This document shows, piece after piece, positions 1-7,746 of a stretch of DNA of 64,000 nt. Numbering within the stretch: position 1 is the first letter of the stretch; each line of letters opens with the position of its first letter. The stretch comes from Streptomyces sp. NBC_01237 (GTDB lineage: Bacteria > Actinomycetota > Actinomycetes > Streptomycetales > Streptomycetaceae). The notes under the pieces were generated by a model. It was not told where the DNA came from. It worked only from the letters and a program-made list of their open reading frames with translations, and did no database searches. The position numbers were made by a program, and so were the translations under genes. The DNA lies in NCBI RefSeq assembly GCF_035917275.1, contig NZ_CP108509.1, positions 124,001-188,000 of the forward strand. The letters run 5' to 3'.

Positions 1-1
1 G

Positions 2-244
2 GAGAGGGAGGTCTTCCAACGGATCGGCGCGCTGGCCCACCGCATCCACCAGGCATCTCCCCCACGGCCCGCTCCTGCCGACAGCGGCCCAGCCGCGGCC
101 GAGGCCGACCGGCACCTGGCCGGGGCGCGGTCTCATCTGCTCCCAGGGGATGAGGAGTTCGTCCGCGAGCTCGTTCGGCAGGCCGAGGCCCTGCCACCGC
201 TGGAGCGGGTGGAGACCCATGGAGATTTCCAGCTCATTCATTAG
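2..244 (+). pseudogene. Phosphotransferase-type gene, 5' fragment cut by element
   Basis: This reading frame is open from the window edge and ends ...ETHGDFQLIH-stop. HGDFQ is the Brenner-type catalytic motif of aminoglycoside/choline phosphotransferases (APH fold), which normally continues into RN and then an IDFE motif. Here the frame leaves the family just after HGDFQL. The missing continuation (RNVLA...VAVIDFERSEPGP) is found in frame at 10915-11277, so this is the N-terminal part of a gene split by the element at 231-10918. The last codons and the stop come from the element's left end. Substrate unknown; the true start lies outside the window. Confidence 0.85.
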
Positions 245-261
245 GCAAGTCACTTGTCGGG
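231..261 (+). repeat. Left end of element: core AGCTCA plus subterminal motifs
   Basis: Core hexamer at 231-236, then TTCATTAGGC at 237-246, a 7-nt spacer, and TTGTCGGG at 254-261. The right end read inwards on the other strand shows TTCACTAGGC and TTGTCGGG with a 9-nt spacer. The left-end sequence supplies the stop codon of the truncated phosphotransferase. Confidence 0.8.
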
Positions 262-324
262 ATTGAGGTTGTCGCCCTGCCTTGTTCAACGAGGTAGTCG
301 GCTGCAGGGCATGCGGCGGGGTGG

Positions 325-1092
325 CTATTGGGCGACGTAGCCGCCGTCGACGGGCAGTGCGATGCCAGTGACGTAGCTGGCGCCGTCGCTGCAGAGCCAG
401 AGGACGGCCTGGGCGATCTCGTCGGCTGTGCCGAGCCGGTCGATGGCCTGGCCTGCTTCGGCCTGGTGGCGATCGAGTTCTCCGCCTTCGACCATGGCGT
501 CGACCATGGGGGTGCTGATGGTGCCGGGGCAGACGGCGTTGATTCGGACACCGCGGGAGCCGTATTCGAGGGCGACGCTCTTGGTGAGGCCGATGACGCC
601 GTGCTTGGAGGCGTGGTAAGCGGCGCGGCCGGGGTTGCCGACGAGGCCGCCGAGGGAGGAGCAGTTGACGATCGCACCGCTGCCCTGCTCCCGCATGTGG
701 CGCAGTTCGTGCTTCACGCTCGCCCACATACCACGCAAATTGATGCCCTGGACGCGGTCGAACTGCTCCGCGCTCTCGTCGGCGGCGTCGGTGGGCGGGG
801 GCATGATCCCGGCGTTGTTGTAGGCCATGTCCAGGCGACCGAAGGCTTCGACGGTGCGGTCGACGGCGGCGGCGACCTGGTCCTCGTCGGTGACGTCGCA
901 GACCAGCGCGAGGACGCGGCGACCGTCGTCGGAGAGTTCCTGGGCAGCGGCGTTGACGGCCTTCTCATTGATGTCGGCGAGGGCGACGGCGGCGCCCGAG
1001 GCGGCGAAGGCGCGGGCGGTGGCCAGGCCCATGCCCGAGGAGGCACCGGTGACGAAGGCGACCTGGCCGGTGAAGTCGTAGGTGGGGTTCAT
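325..1092 (-). CDS. Short-chain dehydrogenase/reductase (classical SDR)
   Basis: A 255-residue classical SDR, the usual family length. It has the cofactor motif TGASSGMG at residues 15-22, NNAG at 92-95, the active-site serine region NCSS around 143-146, and YHASK with Tyr159 and Lys163. It should be a cytoplasmic NAD(P)-dependent oxidoreductase; the substrate cannot be read. It is the last gene of the element's seven-gene cargo operon, 57 nt after a second SDR with similar motif spacing (possibly an old duplication). Start ATG at 1092 has an upstream GAGGAGTC ribosome site. Confidence 0.9.
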   Translation of the reverse strand: MNPTYDFTGQVAFVTGASSGMGLATARAFAASGAAVALADINEKAVNAAAQELSDDGRRVLALVCDVTDEDQVAAAVDRTVEAFGRLDMAYNNAGIMPPPTDAADESAEQFDRVQGINLRGMWASVKHELRHMREQGSGAIVNCSSLGGLVGNPGRAAYHASKHGVIGLTKSVALEYGSRGVRINAVCPGTISTPMVDAMVEGGELDRHQAEAGQAIDRLGTADEIAQAVLWLCSDGASYVTGIALPVDGGYVAQ

Positions 1093-1149
1093 AGGGATGA
1101 CTCCTCACGTGGCGTTTCGACAGGTGGTTTCCGTGTGGGATTTCGCAGG

Positions 1150-1917
1150 TCAGGCTGTCTGGCCGCCGTCTACGACGAGTGCGGTACCGGTAGTGAAGGC
1201 GGCGTCCTCCGAGCACAGCCACAGCACGGCCGAGGCGATCTCCTCGGGTTTGCCGAGGCGGCCGACGGGTTCGTCGGCGATGAGCCCTTCGCGGCTGCCG
1301 GGGCGGGTGTCGCCGAAGCGGCGGATCATCTCGGTGTCGATGATGCCGGGGCACAGGGCGTTGATACGGATGCCTTCGGCGGCGTGGTCGAGGGCCGCGG
1401 AGCGGGTGAAGCCGATGACGCCGTGCTTGGCGGCGGCGTAGGCGGCCTGGCCCTTGAACCCCTTGACCTCGGCACCGGAAGAGACGTTGACGATCGCCCC
1501 GCCGCCGTCCTGCCGGAGCATCTGGCGGACCTGCGCCCTGGTGCACAGGAACGCACCGGTGAGGCTGACGCCGAGGATGCGGTCCCAGTCGTCCTTGGCG
1601 GTGTCGGCCGCGGACTGGACGGGCTGCTCGACACCGGCGTTATTGAACGCGGCGTCCAGGTGCCCGAAACGCTCCACGGTCCGGTCGACAGCGACCTGGA
1701 CGTCTTCCTCGCTGGTGACGTCGCAGGTCAGGGCGAGGGCTTCCCCGCCGTCGGCCTCGATGAGGCGGGCAGTCTCCCGCAGGCCGTCGGCGGACCGGTC
1801 GACGAGGGCGACCCGCGCGCCGGCGCGGGCGAAGGCCAGGGCCGTGGTGCGGCCGATTCCGGAGGCGGCGCCGGTCACGAACGCGCTCTTGCCGTGGAAG
1901 TCGTAGGTGACGTTCAT
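1150..1917 (-). CDS. Short-chain dehydrogenase/reductase (classical SDR)
   Basis: A 255-residue SDR with TGAASGIG at 15-22, NNAG at 92-95, Ser147 and the catalytic pair Tyr160/Lys164 (YAAAK). The ATG at 1917 is chosen because a GGAGAG ribosome site precedes it and the N-terminus MNVTYDF matches that of the neighbouring SDR (MNPTYDF). The open frame runs further upstream but that part overlaps the MFS gene and is not protein-like. Sixth gene of the cargo operon, between the MFS exporter and another SDR. It probably acts on a small carbonyl or alcohol; specificity unknown. Confidence 0.9.
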   Translation of the reverse strand: MNVTYDFHGKSAFVTGAASGIGRTTALAFARAGARVALVDRSADGLRETARLIEADGGEALALTCDVTSEEDVQVAVDRTVERFGHLDAAFNNAGVEQPVQSAADTAKDDWDRILGVSLTGAFLCTRAQVRQMLRQDGGGAIVNVSSGAEVKGFKGQAAYAAAKHGVIGFTRSAALDHAAEGIRINALCPGIIDTEMIRRFGDTRPGSREGLIADEPVGRLGKPEEIASAVLWLCSEDAAFTTGTALVVDGGQTA

Positions 1918-1964
1918 GTGAGTCTCTCCTTCGATGGCCGAGCCGTGGCTCGTTCGGGCGGATG

Positions 1965-3215
1965 TCAGTGGTGTACCGGTGTGGAGGCGTCGTCCCGTAC
2001 AGGGGCCGCCGTAGCGGGCTGGGCGACGATCCGCGTGCGGTGGCCGGTGCCGCTGAGTGCGAGCGCGAAGAGCGGAAGCAGGGTGAGCGCGGCGAAGACC
2101 GCCCCGACCAGAGCTGGGCCGGTCAGGCCGAGCGAGGAGTCCAGGGCCGTGCCGGCGAGGGCGGATCCGGCGGCGATGCCGGTGTTGTAGCCGGAGGTGG
2201 TCAGCGCCGAGGTGAGGGTGGGGGCGTCGCCGGCGAATCGGACGGCGAGGGAGGTGACGACCGGATTGACGGTGAACCCGGCCAGCGCCATGCCGAAGAT
2301 CAGGACCACGGCAGCCACCGGACTGTTCGAGGCGGGGATCAGGGCCAGCAGGATGAGGGAGGTAGCTGCCGCCGCGGTGATCGTCGTGACCATCGGGCGG
2401 CGGTCCCCGAGACGCCCGCCGATGGCGGTGCCGCCCAGCGCTCCGATGCCGAAGGCGATCAGCACCAGCGGCACGGCACCGGCCGGAATGCCCGCCCGGT
2501 CGGTCAGCAGCGGCGTGATGTAGGTGTACGTCGCCAGGACGCCGCCCATGATCAGCACGGCCGCGCCGAGGGCGAGCCACAGCCGCCCCTGGCGCAGAGC
2601 CCGGACCTCGGCCCGCACCGACACCTCGGCGCGCTGCTCGGTGCGGGGGATGAACCGGCCGACGAACGCGGCGGCCAGCGCGGCGAGAACGGCGAGCGCC
2701 CAGAAGGGGCCGCGCCAGCCGGTGTAGTGGCCGACGAACGAGCCGATCGGAACGCCGATCACGTTGGCCAGGGTGAGGCCGCCCATCATGACGCCGACCG
2801 CCCGTGTGGCCTTAGCGGGGCCGGCGGTGGTGGTAGCGATGACAAAGCCGACGGCCCAGAACGCGCCGGTGGCCAGGGCGGTCACCACGCGGGCGGTCAG
2901 CACGACGGTGAAGGACGTACTCAGCGCGGCAACAGCGTGCCCGAGAGCGAAGACGGCCAGCGCGCCGATGAGGGTGTGACGCTGGGGCAGGCGCAGGGTG
3001 GCCATGGCCATCGTGGGTCCGCCGACGATCATCCCGACGGCGAACGCGGTGATCAGTAGACCGGCGTGGGACACGCTCACGTTCAGGTCGGCGGCCATCT
3101 CGGGCAGCAGCCCGGCGATGACGAACTCGGTGGTGCCCATCAGGAACGTGCCGGCGGCGAGCACCCAGACGACGAAGGGCAGCCGACCGGTGGCGGAGCC
3201 GGTGGCGGAGGGCAT
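1965..3215 (-). CDS. MFS transporter, DHA1 (drug:H+ antiporter) type
   Basis: About 416 residues with roughly twelve hydrophobic segments. The first ([20 protein letters not shown]) and the N-terminal [14 protein letters not shown] pattern are typical of the DHA1 branch (AraJ, Cmx/chloramphenicol exporters). It should be an inner-membrane proton-coupled exporter of a small molecule. ATG at 3215 is preceded by GGAAGGAG at good spacing; the frame upstream is not credible. Its place in an operon of dehydrogenases suggests it exports the substrate or product of the enzymes (inference). A substrate cannot be named from sequence. Confidence 0.88.
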   Translation of the reverse strand: MPSATGSATGRLPFVVWVLAAGTFLMGTTEFVIAGLLPEMAADLNVSVSHAGLLITAFAVGMIVGGPTMAMATLRLPQRHTLIGALAVFALGHAVAALSTSFTVVLTARVVTALATGAFWAVGFVIATTTAGPAKATRAVGVMMGGLTLANVIGVPIGSFVGHYTGWRGPFWALAVLAALAAAFVGRFIPRTEQRAEVSVRAEVRALRQGRLWLALGAAVLIMGGVLATYTYITPLLTDRAGIPAGAVPLVLIAFGIGALGGTAIGGRLGDRRPMVTTITAAAATSLILLALIPASNSPVAAVVLIFGMALAGFTVNPVVTSLAVRFAGDAPTLTSALTTSGYNTGIAAGSALAGTALDSSLGLTGPALVGAVFAALTLLPLFALALSGTGHRTRIVAQPATAAPVRDDASTPVHH

Positions 3216-3268
3216 GCGAGGACTCCTTCCCGTACGAGGAGGGGTGGTGGACGAGGTGAGGCGGCTGG

Positions 3269-3811
3269 TCAGGAGGCAGCCTCGATGGTGATCCGATCGG
3301 CCCCGGACAACTGGTCGGCTTCGGCGTCGATGTTGCCGAGAATTAGCAGATCCTCGGAGGCGGCGGGGCCGTCTTCGTAGAAGATGGCGAGGTTGCCCCA
3401 CGGTGCGAAGTAGGCGATGTCCCCGACCTTGGCCGCTGCCGGTGCAGGGGCGCCCTCTGTGGTCAGCTTCCTGGGCGGGTCGGCGATCCGCTCGGTCCCG
3501 TGGAAGTCCTTCAGGTCCAGGGTGAGCGGGAGGAGGGAGGCCAGGTCGCGGGCGGCGGGGCTGGCGTTCAGGGTCGCCTCGACCTCTTGGCCGTCGATGG
3601 TGACGCGGATGTCCATCGGAGTGCTCCTGTCTGATCCGGACGGGCTCGCGGACGCCGTGGTCGGCAGTTCTCCGGATGCCGGGCCGGACGACGAGGCGGA
3701 GGTGGTGGGGGCCTGCTCGGCGGACGAGTCGTCCGCGCAGGCGGTCGCGGCCAGCAGCAGCGCGCCAACGGTGGCGGTGGTGGTCAGGGCGCCGCGGAGG
3801 GTGAAGGTCAT
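3269..3811 (-). CDS. Lipoprotein with cyclophilin-like domain
   Basis: A 180-residue exported lipoprotein. A signal peptide leads to the lipobox LAATAC with Cys25 as lipid anchor, followed by a Ser/Thr/Ala/Pro-rich linker to about residue 65. The C-terminal 115 residues (starting DIRVTIDGQEVEATL, with YFAPWGNLAIFYED) resemble the cyclophilin-like fold domains (PF18050 type) often found beside oxidoreductase genes in actinomycetes. Catalytic isomerase residues are not evident, so a ligand-binding role is more likely. Its start overlaps the end of the upstream SDR by 4 nt, indicating translational coupling. Confidence 0.75.
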   Translation of the reverse strand: MTFTLRGALTTTATVGALLLAATACADDSSAEQAPTTSASSSGPASGELPTTASASPSGSDRSTPMDIRVTIDGQEVEATLNASPAARDLASLLPLTLDLKDFHGTERIADPPRKLTTEGAPAPAAAKVGDIAYFAPWGNLAIFYEDGPAASEDLLILGNIDAEADQLSGADRITIEAAS

Positions 3812-4491
3812 GGGGTGCCGTCCTGCGGGTCGGGCATGGGCTCGGCGTAGTGGCGGAAGCCGTTGCGGTCGGTGTGCAGGCCGTACAGCAGGTCGGCGAG
3901 GGCCTCGGGGCTGGAGGTTGTGGAGTCGGGGCTGATAGCCCCAGGCACGATGAGCTGTGTGACGTGGATGTTCTCGGGGGCGAGGGCGGTGTGGAGCATC
4001 TGCGCGTACGCGCTCTCGGCTGCGAACGCGATCGAGGTACCGGCCACGCTGGCCTTCGGGCGAACCGCGCTGCCGCCGTTGACGAACAGAAGCGTGCCCC
4101 GCCCGAGCTCCCGCATGCCGGGCAGAACGGTGTTCACGCAGGTGAGCGGCCCCTTGACGGAGAAGGCCAGCGGGTCGTCCAGGTCGGCGGAGGTGGTGTC
4201 CAGGACCGGCTTCATGAAGTCGCTGCGGGGTACCGGGCTGAACTGGAGGATCTCGACGGGCCCCAGCGTGTCCGCGGCCTCTTGCAGGGCTGCGGTGAGG
4301 GAGGCGGGGTCCAGGACGTCGGCGGTGAAGCCGCGGGCGTGAATGTTGTCCCTGGCCAGTTCAGCTGCCAGATTGTCCTGGTGCTGGGCGCTGCGCGAGA
4401 GGAGGGCGACGCGCTGGCCCGCTTGGCCGAAGCGACGGGCGGCAGCCAGCCCCAGACCGGGGCCGGCACCGACGAGAGCGAAGGTGGTCAC
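3808..4491 (-). CDS. Atypical SDR lacking the YxxxK motif
   Basis: About 227 residues from a GTG at 4491, chosen for the GAGGAG site 8-9 nt upstream; the longer frame from 4770 overlaps the cupin gene. An N-terminal Rossmann motif GAGPGLG (residues 8-14) marks an NAD(P)-binding SDR-like protein. Where a classical SDR has YxxxK this one has SAYAQML, with no lysine four residues after the tyrosine. It may therefore use a different mechanism or be non-catalytic. Third gene of the cargo operon; it overlaps the lipoprotein gene start. Confidence 0.8.
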   Translation of the reverse strand: MTTFALVGAGPGLGLAAARRFGQAGQRVALLSRSAQHQDNLAAELARDNIHARGFTADVLDPASLTAALQEAADTLGPVEILQFSPVPRSDFMKPVLDTTSADLDDPLAFSVKGPLTCVNTVLPGMRELGRGTLLFVNGGSAVRPKASVAGTSIAFAAESAYAQMLHTALAPENIHVTQLIVPGAISPDSTTSSPEALADLLYGLHTDRNGFRHYAEPMPDPQDGTP

Positions 4492-4562
4492 GGGAGTTCT
4501 CCTCAACGACGTGGGTGGGGTGGGCCGCATCAAGGCCGGGGGAAAGCGGTATGCGCCGGAGT

Positions 4563-4973
4563 TCAGCCGGTGGCCGGGGTGGCGGTGTATTCCTCGTCGG
4601 TGACGGGGTTCAGCCAGTGCACGACGTCGTGGGTGTCGTCGCCCTCGTTGATGGCCAGGTGGACCATGAGCCGGTTCGGTGCGGCGCCGTGCCAGTGCTC
4701 CTCGTCGGCTTCGAACAGGACGCGGTCGCCGGGCCGGATGACTTCCACCGGGCCGCCGCGGCGCTGGCACAGACCGACGCCTTCGGTGACGAAGACGGTC
4801 TGGCCCAAGGGGTGGCGGTGCCAGTGAGTGCGGGCGCCGGGCATGAAGTGAACCAGGGACGCGGTGACCCGGGACGGGGCGGGCGCGGCGGCGACGGGGT
4901 CGATGTAGACATCGCCGGTGAACCAGTCTGCCGGGCCCTTGACGGTGTCGATCGAGCTGCGGGTGATCTGCAC
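4563..4973 (-). CDS. Cupin-domain protein
   Basis: A 136-residue single-domain cupin. Metal ligands are visible as THWHRHP (His50, His52, His54) with a following glutamate (TEG), and the second motif EEHWHG (His93, His95). Small cupins of this shape next to dehydrogenases include mandelonitrile-lyase-like and quercetinase-like enzymes, so a metal-dependent lyase, isomerase or oxygenase role is plausible but unproven. It lies 24 nt downstream of the alcohol dehydrogenase and 71 nt before the atypical SDR, in the same operon. A GAGGAGC ribosome site precedes the ATG. Confidence 0.85.
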   Translation of the reverse strand: MQITRSSIDTVKGPADWFTGDVYIDPVAAAPAPSRVTASLVHFMPGARTHWHRHPLGQTVFVTEGVGLCQRRGGPVEVIRPGDRVLFEADEEHWHGAAPNRLMVHLAINEGDDTHDVVHWLNPVTDEEYTATPATG

Positions 4974-4997
4974 GGTTGCTCCTCGTGCGGTAGGGGG

Positions 4998-6014
4998 TCA
5001 GGGCTTGAGGAGGGTTTTGATCGCACGGCGCTCGTCCATCGCCTTGTAGCCCTCGGCGACCTGCTCCAGGGGCAGGGTGAGGTCGAAGACCTTGCCCGGG
5101 TCAATCCGGCCCTGAAGGACGCGGTCGATCAGGTCGGGGAGGTAGCGGCGTACGGGGGCGGGGCCGCCGCGCAGGCCGACGTGGGAGAAGAACAGCTCCT
5201 GTCCGTCGACGGCGACCTCGTGGGGGACGCCGACGAAGCCGACGTTGCCGCCGGGCCGGGCGGAGTGCAGGGCCTGGCTCATGGCCTGAGCGGTGCCGAC
5301 GCACTCCAGGACCGAGTCGGCACCGATCCCGCCGGTCAGCTCCTTGATCCGGGCGACACCTTCCTCACCGCGCTCGGTGACGATGTCGGTGGCGCCGAAC
5401 TCGCGCGCCAGCTTCTGGCGAGAGGCGTGCCGTGACATGGCGATGATGCGCTCCGCGCCCAGCTCCTTGGCCGCGATCACCCCGCAGAGGCCGACCGCGC
5501 CGTCGCCGACGACCACGGCGGTCGAGCCGGGCCTCACCTCGGCGGCGTCCGCGGCCCACCAGCCGGTGCCCATCACGTCGGACACGGCAAGGAGACCGGG
5601 CCACAGATCCTCGCCCGGCACGTCCTCGGTGGCGACCAGGGTGCCCTGGGCGTTGGGAATGCGGACGTACTCGGCCTGGCAGGTGGACATGAACTCGCGG
5701 TTCAGGCAGTTCGACTGGAAGCCGTTGCGACAGTTCGCGCAGGTGTTGTCCGAGGTGGCGAACGAGCCGACGACGAACTGGCCGGGCTTCACCGAGGTGA
5801 CCGCAGATCCGACCTCCTCGACGAAGCCGACGTACTCGTGGCCCATGGGATGTGCGTGCTCCGTCGGCTCCGCGCCACGATAGGGCCACAGGTCGGAACC
5901 GCACACGCAGGTCACAGCCGTCCGGATGACAGCGTCGGTCGGCTTGAGGATCTTGGCATCGTCCACGGTCTCGAACCGGATGTCACCGGGGGCGTAGATC
6001 ACTGCTCCGCGCAT
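4998..6014 (-). CDS. Zinc-dependent alcohol dehydrogenase (MDR family)
   Basis: 338 residues, normal for a medium-chain dehydrogenase. Catalytic zinc ligands are Cys38 (CGSD) and His59/Glu60 (GHE); structural zinc cysteines lie at 92, 95 and 103. A Rossmann motif (VVGDGAVG) is near residues 170-177. It should oxidise an alcohol or reduce an aldehyde with NAD(P). First gene of the cargo operon, divergent from the MmyB-like regulator. ATG at 6014 is chosen for the GGAG nine bases upstream; the frame open to 6989 is antisense to the regulator and not credible. Confidence 0.9.
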   Translation of the reverse strand: MRGAVIYAPGDIRFETVDDAKILKPTDAVIRTAVTCVCGSDLWPYRGAEPTEHAHPMGHEYVGFVEEVGSAVTSVKPGQFVVGSFATSDNTCANCRNGFQSNCLNREFMSTCQAEYVRIPNAQGTLVATEDVPGEDLWPGLLAVSDVMGTGWWAADAAEVRPGSTAVVVGDGAVGLCGVIAAKELGAERIIAMSRHASRQKLAREFGATDIVTERGEEGVARIKELTGGIGADSVLECVGTAQAMSQALHSARPGGNVGFVGVPHEVAVDGQELFFSHVGLRGGPAPVRRYLPDLIDRVLQGRIDPGKVFDLTLPLEQVAEGYKAMDERRAIKTLLKP

Positions 6015-6227
6015 AAGGGAAGGCTCCTCGTCTGCTGAAGCCTGCCGACGCCGGGAGGGTTCCGGCAGGCCACCGAATGGGTGAGGGCCCCGGCGCAGAC
6101 AGCGATTCCGCCGCCTGCGGGCCCAGGGGCCCGGCGCCCGGCCCGTCCGCTGTGACGGGCGGACGGCGAGCGCCACGTCAACCAGGTAACCCGCATCCCG
6201 CGCGGACAGCGAGTCACTGACGAGGGG

Positions 6228-6242
6228 TGTACCAGCAGTACA
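6228..6242. promoter_or_regulatory. Palindrome TGTAC-N5-GTACA, putative operator
   Basis: The 264-bp gap between adh and the regulator holds the perfect palindrome TGTAC-CAGCA-GTACA, 37 nt before the regulator's start. Divergent placement suggests the regulator binds it to control itself and the seven-gene operon. The same GTAC-centred half-site occurs at 16855-16872 upstream of another XRE-type regulator. Confidence 0.6.
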
Positions 6243-6278
6243 TCCCTCCCGTCCCGGGCAGGCCGTACCGTCGAAGGC

Positions 6279-7175
6279 ATGGACAACCGCGAGGAGGTCC
6301 GCGAGTTCCTCACCTCGCGGCGAGCCAAGATCACCCCCGAGCAGGCCGGGCTGCCGGCGGGCCCTCGACGCCGGGTTCCCGGCCTTCGCAGGAGCGAGGT
6401 CGCTGCCCTGGCAGACATGAGCGTCGAGTACTACGCCAAGCTCGAACGCGGCAACCTCGCCGGCGTCTCCCCGTCCGTCCTGGAAGCTCTCGCCCGAGCC
6501 CTTCAGCTCGATGACGCCGAACGCGCCCACCTGCTGAATCTGGCCCAGGCCGCCGACGGATCCGACGTCCTCAACCGCCCCCGCCGACGGCGTACGAAGG
6601 ACCAGTGGAGGCCGCACCGCAGCCTGCAATGGACCTTGGACGCCATCACCGCAGGTCCCGCGTTCGTCCGCAACGGCCGTATGGACATCCTGGCCGCCAA
6701 CCCGCTCGCTCGTGCCTTCTACGGCGACGTCTACGCCGCCCCCGGCAACCAGGCGAACCTGGCCCGCTTCAACTTCCTCGACCCCGCCTCGCGCCGCTTC
6801 TACCCCGACTGGGACCTCTTCGCCGACGTCGCCGTGGCCATCCTGCGCACCGAAGCCGGGCGAAATCCGCACGACAAGGACCTGCACGACCTCGTCGGCG
6901 AGCTGTCCACCCGCAGCGAAGAATTCCGCACCCGCTGGGGTGCCCACAACGTCCGCCACCACGGCACCGGCACCAAACGCTTCCACCACTCGGCCGTCGG
7001 AGAGCTCACCCTCGCCTTCGAGGGCCTGGAAATGGCCGCCGAACCCGGCCTCACCCTCACCATCTACACCGCCGAACCCGGCTCACCCTCCGAAGAAGGA
7101 CTGCGCCTGCTCGCCTCCTGGGCTGCCACCCAGAACAGCGACAGCCCCTCCACCACAGAGAACGCGGGCCGGTAG
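6279..7175 (+). CDS. XRE-family regulator with MmyB-like ligand domain
   Basis: 298 residues. An N-terminal helix-turn-helix (VPGLRRSEVAALADMS, then VEYYAKLERG) spans about residues 33-60. A C-terminal domain of about 190 residues carries the MmyB-type patterns VRNGRMDILAANPLARAFY and NLARFNFLD. In actinomycetes such proteins sit divergent from dehydrogenase/SDR operons and often bind small hydrophobic ligands. Here it faces the alcohol dehydrogenase operon and is probably its regulator, part of the transposon cargo. ATG at 6279 is close behind a GTCGAAGG site. Confidence 0.9.
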   Translation: MDNREEVREFLTSRRAKITPEQAGLPAGPRRRVPGLRRSEVAALADMSVEYYAKLERGNLAGVSPSVLEALARALQLDDAERAHLLNLAQAADGSDVLNRPRRRRTKDQWRPHRSLQWTLDAITAGPAFVRNGRMDILAANPLARAFYGDVYAAPGNQANLARFNFLDPASRRFYPDWDLFADVAVAILRTEAGRNPHDKDLHDLVGELSTRSEEFRTRWGAHNVRHHGTGTKRFHHSAVGELTLAFEGLEMAAEPGLTLTIYTAEPGSPSEEGLRLLASWAATQNSDSPSTTENAGR

Positions 7176-7227
7176 CGACACCACACCGGGCAGCTGGGCC
7201 ACAAAGAACCATGGTGGTCACCTCTCA

Positions 7228-7264
7228 TGATGCTCGGCGCGGATCTGGTCGACGACGAGCATCA
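7228..7264. terminator. Hairpin between convergent regulator and recombinase genes
   Basis: A 9-bp perfect stem (TGATGCTCG / CGAGCATCA) with a 19-nt loop lies in the 133-bp gap between the regulator and the end of the tnpC-like gene. It could stop transcription from both sides. No T-tract follows, so the assignment is tentative. Confidence 0.35.
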
Positions 7265-7308
7265 CGTTGTGGTCCTCTCGTGGCGGTGTTCATGGGAGGC
7301 GCCCAGCT

Positions 7309-7746
7309 TCAATCGGGCACTCGTCTGGTTTCTCGCGGGCCCGGAAGCCAGGTGACCTGCTGAGCCGCTGCGAGTTCTTCGCGGGCCTGCTCCAGCTCCA
7401 GGGACAGCTCGGTGGCGGCACGTACCAGTGCGCGAACCCGTTCGCGCTCCGCTGCGAGATCTGTCTTGATCTTCGCCAGGGCCTCGCGCAGCGCGGTGTT
7501 CTCGTCGGCCATATTTTGGACGACCTGCGGGGTGAAGTTCTGTGCCTTGGCCCGTGCCCGGAACTCGTCCACGAGCTCTTTGTGATCGCCGTAGACGACG
7601 TCGCGCCGTAGCCCACACTCGGCGATCAGCTCGGTCCCCGTGAGCTTTCCGACGGGCGAGCGCAGGGGCGTCCCGGCCATAAGGCGTTCTGCGGCGGCGC
7701 GTATCTCCTGACGTTCGGCTTCCCGGTCTCGGTTCTTCCGCGTCAT
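7309..7746 (-). CDS. TnpC-like helper protein (DUF6262-like)
   Basis: 145 residues, close to the 125 of Tn554 TnpC. An N-terminal basic stretch (MTRKNRDREAERQEIRAAAE) is followed by a helix-turn-helix-like segment (GTELIAECGLRRDVVYGDH, about 52-71) and a long C-terminal coiled coil rich in Glu, Arg and Ala (about 80-130). Such proteins accompany paired tyrosine recombinases and are thought to influence the orientation or frequency of transposition. It overlaps the end of the large recombinase by 4 nt (ATGA). It is the last gene of the recombinase operon. Confidence 0.8.
   Translation of the reverse strand: MTRKNRDREAERQEIRAAAERLMAGTPLRSPVGKLTGTELIAECGLRRDVVYGDHKELVDEFRARAKAQNFTPQVVQNMADENTALREALAKIKTDLAAERERVRALVRAATELSLELEQAREELAAAQQVTWLPGPRETRRVPD

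Noticed and set aside
328..2190. Very long open frame antisense to the two SDR genes
   Set aside because: Its Gly/Asp/Val-rich composition is the mirror of real SDR codons at high GC; the minus-strand SDRs have complete catalytic motifs.
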